Both the position numbers and the translations under genes were made by a program. Source: Amphiura filiformis (taxonomy: Eukaryota; Echinodermata; Ophiuroidea; Amphilepidida; Amphiuridae). From it: a stretch of DNA of 64,000 nt. The stretch is taken from contig NC_092628.1 in assembly GCF_039555335.1 (NCBI RefSeq), positions 37,346,965 through 37,410,964 of the forward strand, given 5' to 3'. Positions 60,276-64,000 of the stretch are shown here, piece after piece. Numbering within the stretch: position 1 is the first letter of the stretch; each line of letters starts with the position of its first letter. The notes beneath the pieces are model-generated. The model saw only the letters and a list, made by a program, of their open reading frames with translations, did no database searches and was not told where the DNA came from.

Positions 60276-61044
60276 TCTTTCATACAATGTGAAACTTATT
60301 TTTTTTTATTATAAACTATTTCTTTAACTTTATGATTATGAATTCTCTTTCCCATGACACCAATTTTGTTGAGGTTTTTTTTTTTTAAATGAAGAAAGGG
60401 CCAGCCTACCATTAAAGTTGAGTATTGCATGAATGCAATAATGCCTTTAATTCAGTGAATCACTGAACATGCATGATCATGCCATGCAGATGGATTGATG
60501 CGATATGCGCATGCATGCCTGGCGAATCAGGTTGGTCGGACTCGGAATCTTGATTTTAAACACTCTTCATGATACAAATGGTAACAGAAAACTTCAATAA
60601 CACTTAAGCTATATATACAATAGTCTATAATAAATCATTAAAAGCAATTAACTTTGAATTTCAAGCAAATATAAACTATAATTTGCGACACCGATTCCAC
60701 GCACCTTCTGAAATACAGCACAAGGTAAAAAAGGGAGTTTCTAGAAACACTATGTAGAATAAGTCCCATCTCATACGCAGCATCACGCGCGATATTTTGC
60801 GAGTAGATAAATTTAATAATGTTGTTGGGGCAAATGGAGGGACAAAAAGTTTTAGGTCTCCAAAACGGGGCGTCAAAAAAAAAAAAAAAAAAGTTGTTGC
60901 TCCTTATAAAGAGGGTCAAAAAATCTTGCGTATGTGCCCAGATGTTGCTCTCAATTTCCCTTTTTTGTGAGACTTAGGCCTATTTATCTAATTATTATGT
61001 TTTGATGTGTGAAAATAATTGGATCAAAAATTATGAGCTCTGGG
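60276..61044. other. Intergenic, nothing recognised
   Basis: Short T and A runs (60375, 60877) and no element ends or coding signal. Confidence 0.35.
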
Positions 61045-61275
61045 GAGGATAAAATTGGGGGGGGCAAGACATTTTGGCGAGCCGAAAGGTGGGGACAAGC
61101 AATTTTGGCAAGCCAAGAGGGGGGGGCGGGCAAGTGATTTTTGGCACACATTCTTGGGGCGCCTTTTAAATAAAACGCTCCAAAACTTAGGCTTAGGAAA
61201 ACCGTCCGTATATGGAAACGCTTAGCCTAAATATGCAAATTGTCCTGCTCGCTGCGCTCGCAACATGTATACCAT
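61045..61275 (+). repeat. Interspersed repeat family R1, copy 3
   Basis: GGCGAGCCGAAAG, GGCAAGCCAAGAGG, TTTTTGGCACACATTCTTGG, GGCGCCTTTTAAA, then TGTCCTGCTCGCTGCGCTCG. Confidence 0.65.
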
Positions 61276-61469
61276 TTAAAATAAAGTAATATAATATTAA
61301 AACGCACAAAATTGCAGCTAATTGCCGCAAAAAGTGGAATTTTGTGTGTGTGGGGGGGGGCTGGGGAAAGAAAATATAATGGGGAATGCCCCCCCCGCCC
61401 GTAGCACTAAACACCCAAAACTCGCAAGTTAGTAGGAAATAGGCCTATAAATTGTGATTGAGTTCGTAT

Positions 61470-61640
61470 ACTACACAAAAGGTAAACCTCTCGGTTCTCG
61501 GGAGGGGGAAAAAGTTTTACCTCCAAAAATCTCCCCCTAATTTTTGCAGAACGGCGCCTGACCGTGTATCTAGAGCGGCGCCTGACTTCGGGGCGCCGAG
61601 CCGCCGCGGCGGTGGCTCGATTCCTGGATCCGCACCTGCA
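61470..61640. mobile_element. hAT-like fragment with GGCGCC cluster
   Basis: GCAGAACGGCGCCTGACCG and GAGCGGCGCCTGACTTCG, the same wording as 51430-51480, then GGCGGTGGCTCGATTCCTGG. No paired ends. Confidence 0.4.
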
Positions 61641-61899
61641 TGCAATCATGGGCTAAAATAGGGTAAAATACAATTTTTTTGCGCACATCATCCCAATGAA
61701 AGCCTTTATGTACAGTCTGTCTAAAAAACAAAACTGGTATAGGCCTACCGTAAAACCTCGTCTAGAAGCACATATCGAAGAAACGCCCTCAATAAAGTTA
61801 GTTGCTTTTTGTAGTTGGAGTTTGAGCAACTATAATTATATTGGCACCACCGTGTACTGGCAATAGGTGGCTATAATACATTCCATCTATTGTTATTTC

Positions 61900-62150
61900 A
61901 CTCCAGAAAATTGATTTCAATTCTATTCAAATTCAATTCTTTCTACACCTGGAGTCTTGCTATTCAATTCCAATTCAATCCACCTTGCTTTAGAATTAAT
62001 TCAATTCGATTCCAATTCAATTTTTCAATTTCAAAATCATTTCATTTCAATTCCAATCCAATGCAGTGAAATTAACAGCTAATCAATTTCAATTCAATTC
62101 TGAGCATTCATTTCAATTCCAATTCAATTCCAATTGCAATACAGTTGCAG
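61900..62150. repeat. Degenerate CAATTCCAATT satellite, left block
   Basis: Runs of TTCAATTCCAATTCAATTC with substitutions; recurs at 63355-63610 after the palindrome. Confidence 0.7.
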
Positions 62151-62498
62151 TTTGTTTTAATTGACCAAATGCACACTGCAACTGCAATGCGAGTGATCCT
62201 TGACCTCTGGGTCCTATTTTATGAAAATTTGGAACTTCTTAGTTCTTAGGTGACTGACTTCCTAACATTTGTCTTAACTTCTTGTCCACCATTCACATTA
62301 GGCCTATTTACTAAACTTAAGGTGTGTGGTACGATCGATAATGGGACCCTGTCCTCACACTGACCTCAAAGATGTCAACATTTAAGGTTTTGATACTATT
62401 AGATACCCCTACTTGTCGCCTGCTCTTAAGATTTTACACCCAAAATCCTTGTACTTTTGAAAAAGTGTGAAAAAAGCTGTCAAAGATAAGCATTTTCT

Positions 62499-63156
62499 TA
62501 AGGGATGGGGTATGAACGTTTGTACAGTATTTATTGTGGGACATTAGAGCACATCAGACATATCGAATTGCTTTCTGAATACGAAGAAAGACCTTCTGAT
62601 ATCAAATAATTTTTTGAAATTCGCAATGTAATTAATACACATTTTATGGCAAATGATTGAAAATTGATATTTTTGATATTTAACAGTACTCGGAGTAAAC
62701 TTTATAAATCTGATGATTTATACTTAAAGTGTATGTAGTTGGATGAAAAGCCGACGATCAATTGAACATTTTGACCTTTCGTATTGAAGATATGGATTTT
62801 TCCCCAAAACACCAAAAAATTAGGTCTTTTGGGGGAAAAATCCTTATCTTCAATATGAAAGGTCAAAATTTTCAATTGATCCCAGCTACATACACTTTAA
62901 GAATATATCATTAGATTTATAAAATTTACCTCGACATGCTCGAGGACTGTTATATCAAAATGTGAAAAATATCAAATTTTAATAATTTGTCATAAAATTT
63001 GTATTATATCGTGAATTTCAAAAATGAAAATTATTTGACATGAGAAAGACATTCTTCGTATTCAGAATGCAATTCGATATGTCTGATGTGCTCTCATGTA
63101 CCACAAAAAATACTGTCGAAACGCTCAAAACGCTCATTCCAGATCCCTGAATGGTT
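62499..63156. mobile_element. About 658-bp near-palindromic element
   Basis: The arms run from AGGGAT at 62499 to ATCCCT at 63156 and meet near 62820. Matching pairs include ACATCAGACATATCGAATTG / CAATTCGATATGTCTGATGT and CAATATGAAAGGTCAAAAT opposite ATTTTGACCTTTCGTATTG. No target duplication could be fixed. Confidence 0.75.
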
Positions 63157-63354
63157 TTCTTATAATTTGTTCAAATGTACAATGACTTTTGAACATGAAA
63201 ATTAGGAGCTTGAGAAAAATAGGGCTTTATGATTAATGCCAAAAGTTTTTAATGTATGTCTCTTGTGTGAATAGACCTGGAAGTGCATGTATCAGAATTC
63301 AGAACAAAGAAGGGCACTTTTTACAGGTGGAATGATCTGGAATCACAGACATCT

Positions 63355-63610
63355 GTTTGTGAATTGAAATGCTGAATTGAAATCAAAGCTGATTATTTCA
63401 TTTCAATTCCACTTCATTGTCCATTACTCAACATGATTTCAATTCCAATCCAGTTCAATTCTTCATTGCTCGCGATGATTTCAATTCCAATCCAATTCAA
63501 TTCATGCCCAAGCCCACTCATTTCGATTCCAATTCAATTCCAATGCATTGAAATGAAAATCGCCCAAAATTCATTTCAATTCAATTCGATTTCAATGCAT
63601 TGAATTAACA
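63355..63610. repeat. Degenerate CAATTCCAATT satellite, right block
   Basis: Same wording as 61900-62150. Confidence 0.7.
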
Positions 63611-64000
63611 TTAAATTTCCATCTATGTATATTGTAAGACCAATCAATTGTATTAGCTTGTATTGACATTTGTACAGGAAGGAAAGCTAGATGAGCTGTG
63701 ATCTTCATTATTGCTCTTCACGTATAATACAGATTATTTTGGAGAAGCCAGGCGGATGGGGGCCATGACATGATAGAGCATGTAGAGAGAGACGGCAAAA
63801 CTGCTCAGCCGTATGGCACTTTCCACACGATCGGAACACGGAAAATCGGGACTGAATTTCGCAGCTGCCGTGATCACTGTTACGCCCCATTCAATTTGCA
63901 CACTGTGTGATCGGAGCCTAACCAACACGGCGAATTTAAAACCGTCACAGCGACTCTCACCCAGTAGGATAATAATCAAATTATTCTGTATTTAAAGGAA
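63611..64000. other. Right edge, nothing recognised
   Basis: Several short frames on both strands, none with a recognisable domain. Confidence 0.3.

Overview
This is animal nuclear DNA: short coding exons bounded by GT..AG introns, AT-rich, with about two dozen families of small inverted-repeat elements. Gene content (an ETFDH with ordinary metazoan exons, a ribosomal protein L21, and a probable CENP-A chaperone) and the repeat style suggest an invertebrate deuterostome, perhaps an echinoderm. That placement is inference and weak.

Three genes are supported. (1) Minus strand, 17065 down to 1 and running off the left edge: six coding exons that I read as an HJURP/Scm3-type centromeric histone (CENP-A) chaperone. 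The N-terminal Scm3-like domain is split over exons 1-3, and the last exon in view is one open frame of 2,356 nt, Ser/Thr-rich with many TP/SP sites. (2) Plus strand, 24519-43557: complete ETFDH (ETF-ubiquinone oxidoreductase), 13 coding exons, 606 residues, with FAD motif and all four Fe-S cysteines. (3) Minus strand, 56314-53263: complete RPL21, four coding exons, 164 residues. Genes 1 and 2 are divergently transcribed, about 7.4 kb apart between start codons; genes 2 and 3 converge. Nothing suggests that the three act together.

The oddest structure is in ETFDH. The 3' 105 nt of coding exon 5 plus the first 7 nt of its intron are repeated as a 112-bp unit, 30 copies in a row (32309-35661), every copy keeping a perfect 5' splice site. 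The array has an internal higher-order structure, and in 17 of 29 junctions a CAG has arisen that would frame an in-phase 99-nt cassette.

The remainder is mostly mobile-element debris: a 4.1-kb TA-flanked element and a Penelope-like GIY-YIG remnant in intron 4 of the chaperone gene; a three-level nest at 19547-23183; hAT-type miniature elements with exact 8-bp duplications; TA- and TTAA-flanked MITEs in most ETFDH introns; an array of about 147-bp monomers downstream of ETFDH that carries repeated nuclear-receptor-like DR1 sequences; and a large palindrome near the right edge. No rRNA, CRISPR array or intact transposase was seen.
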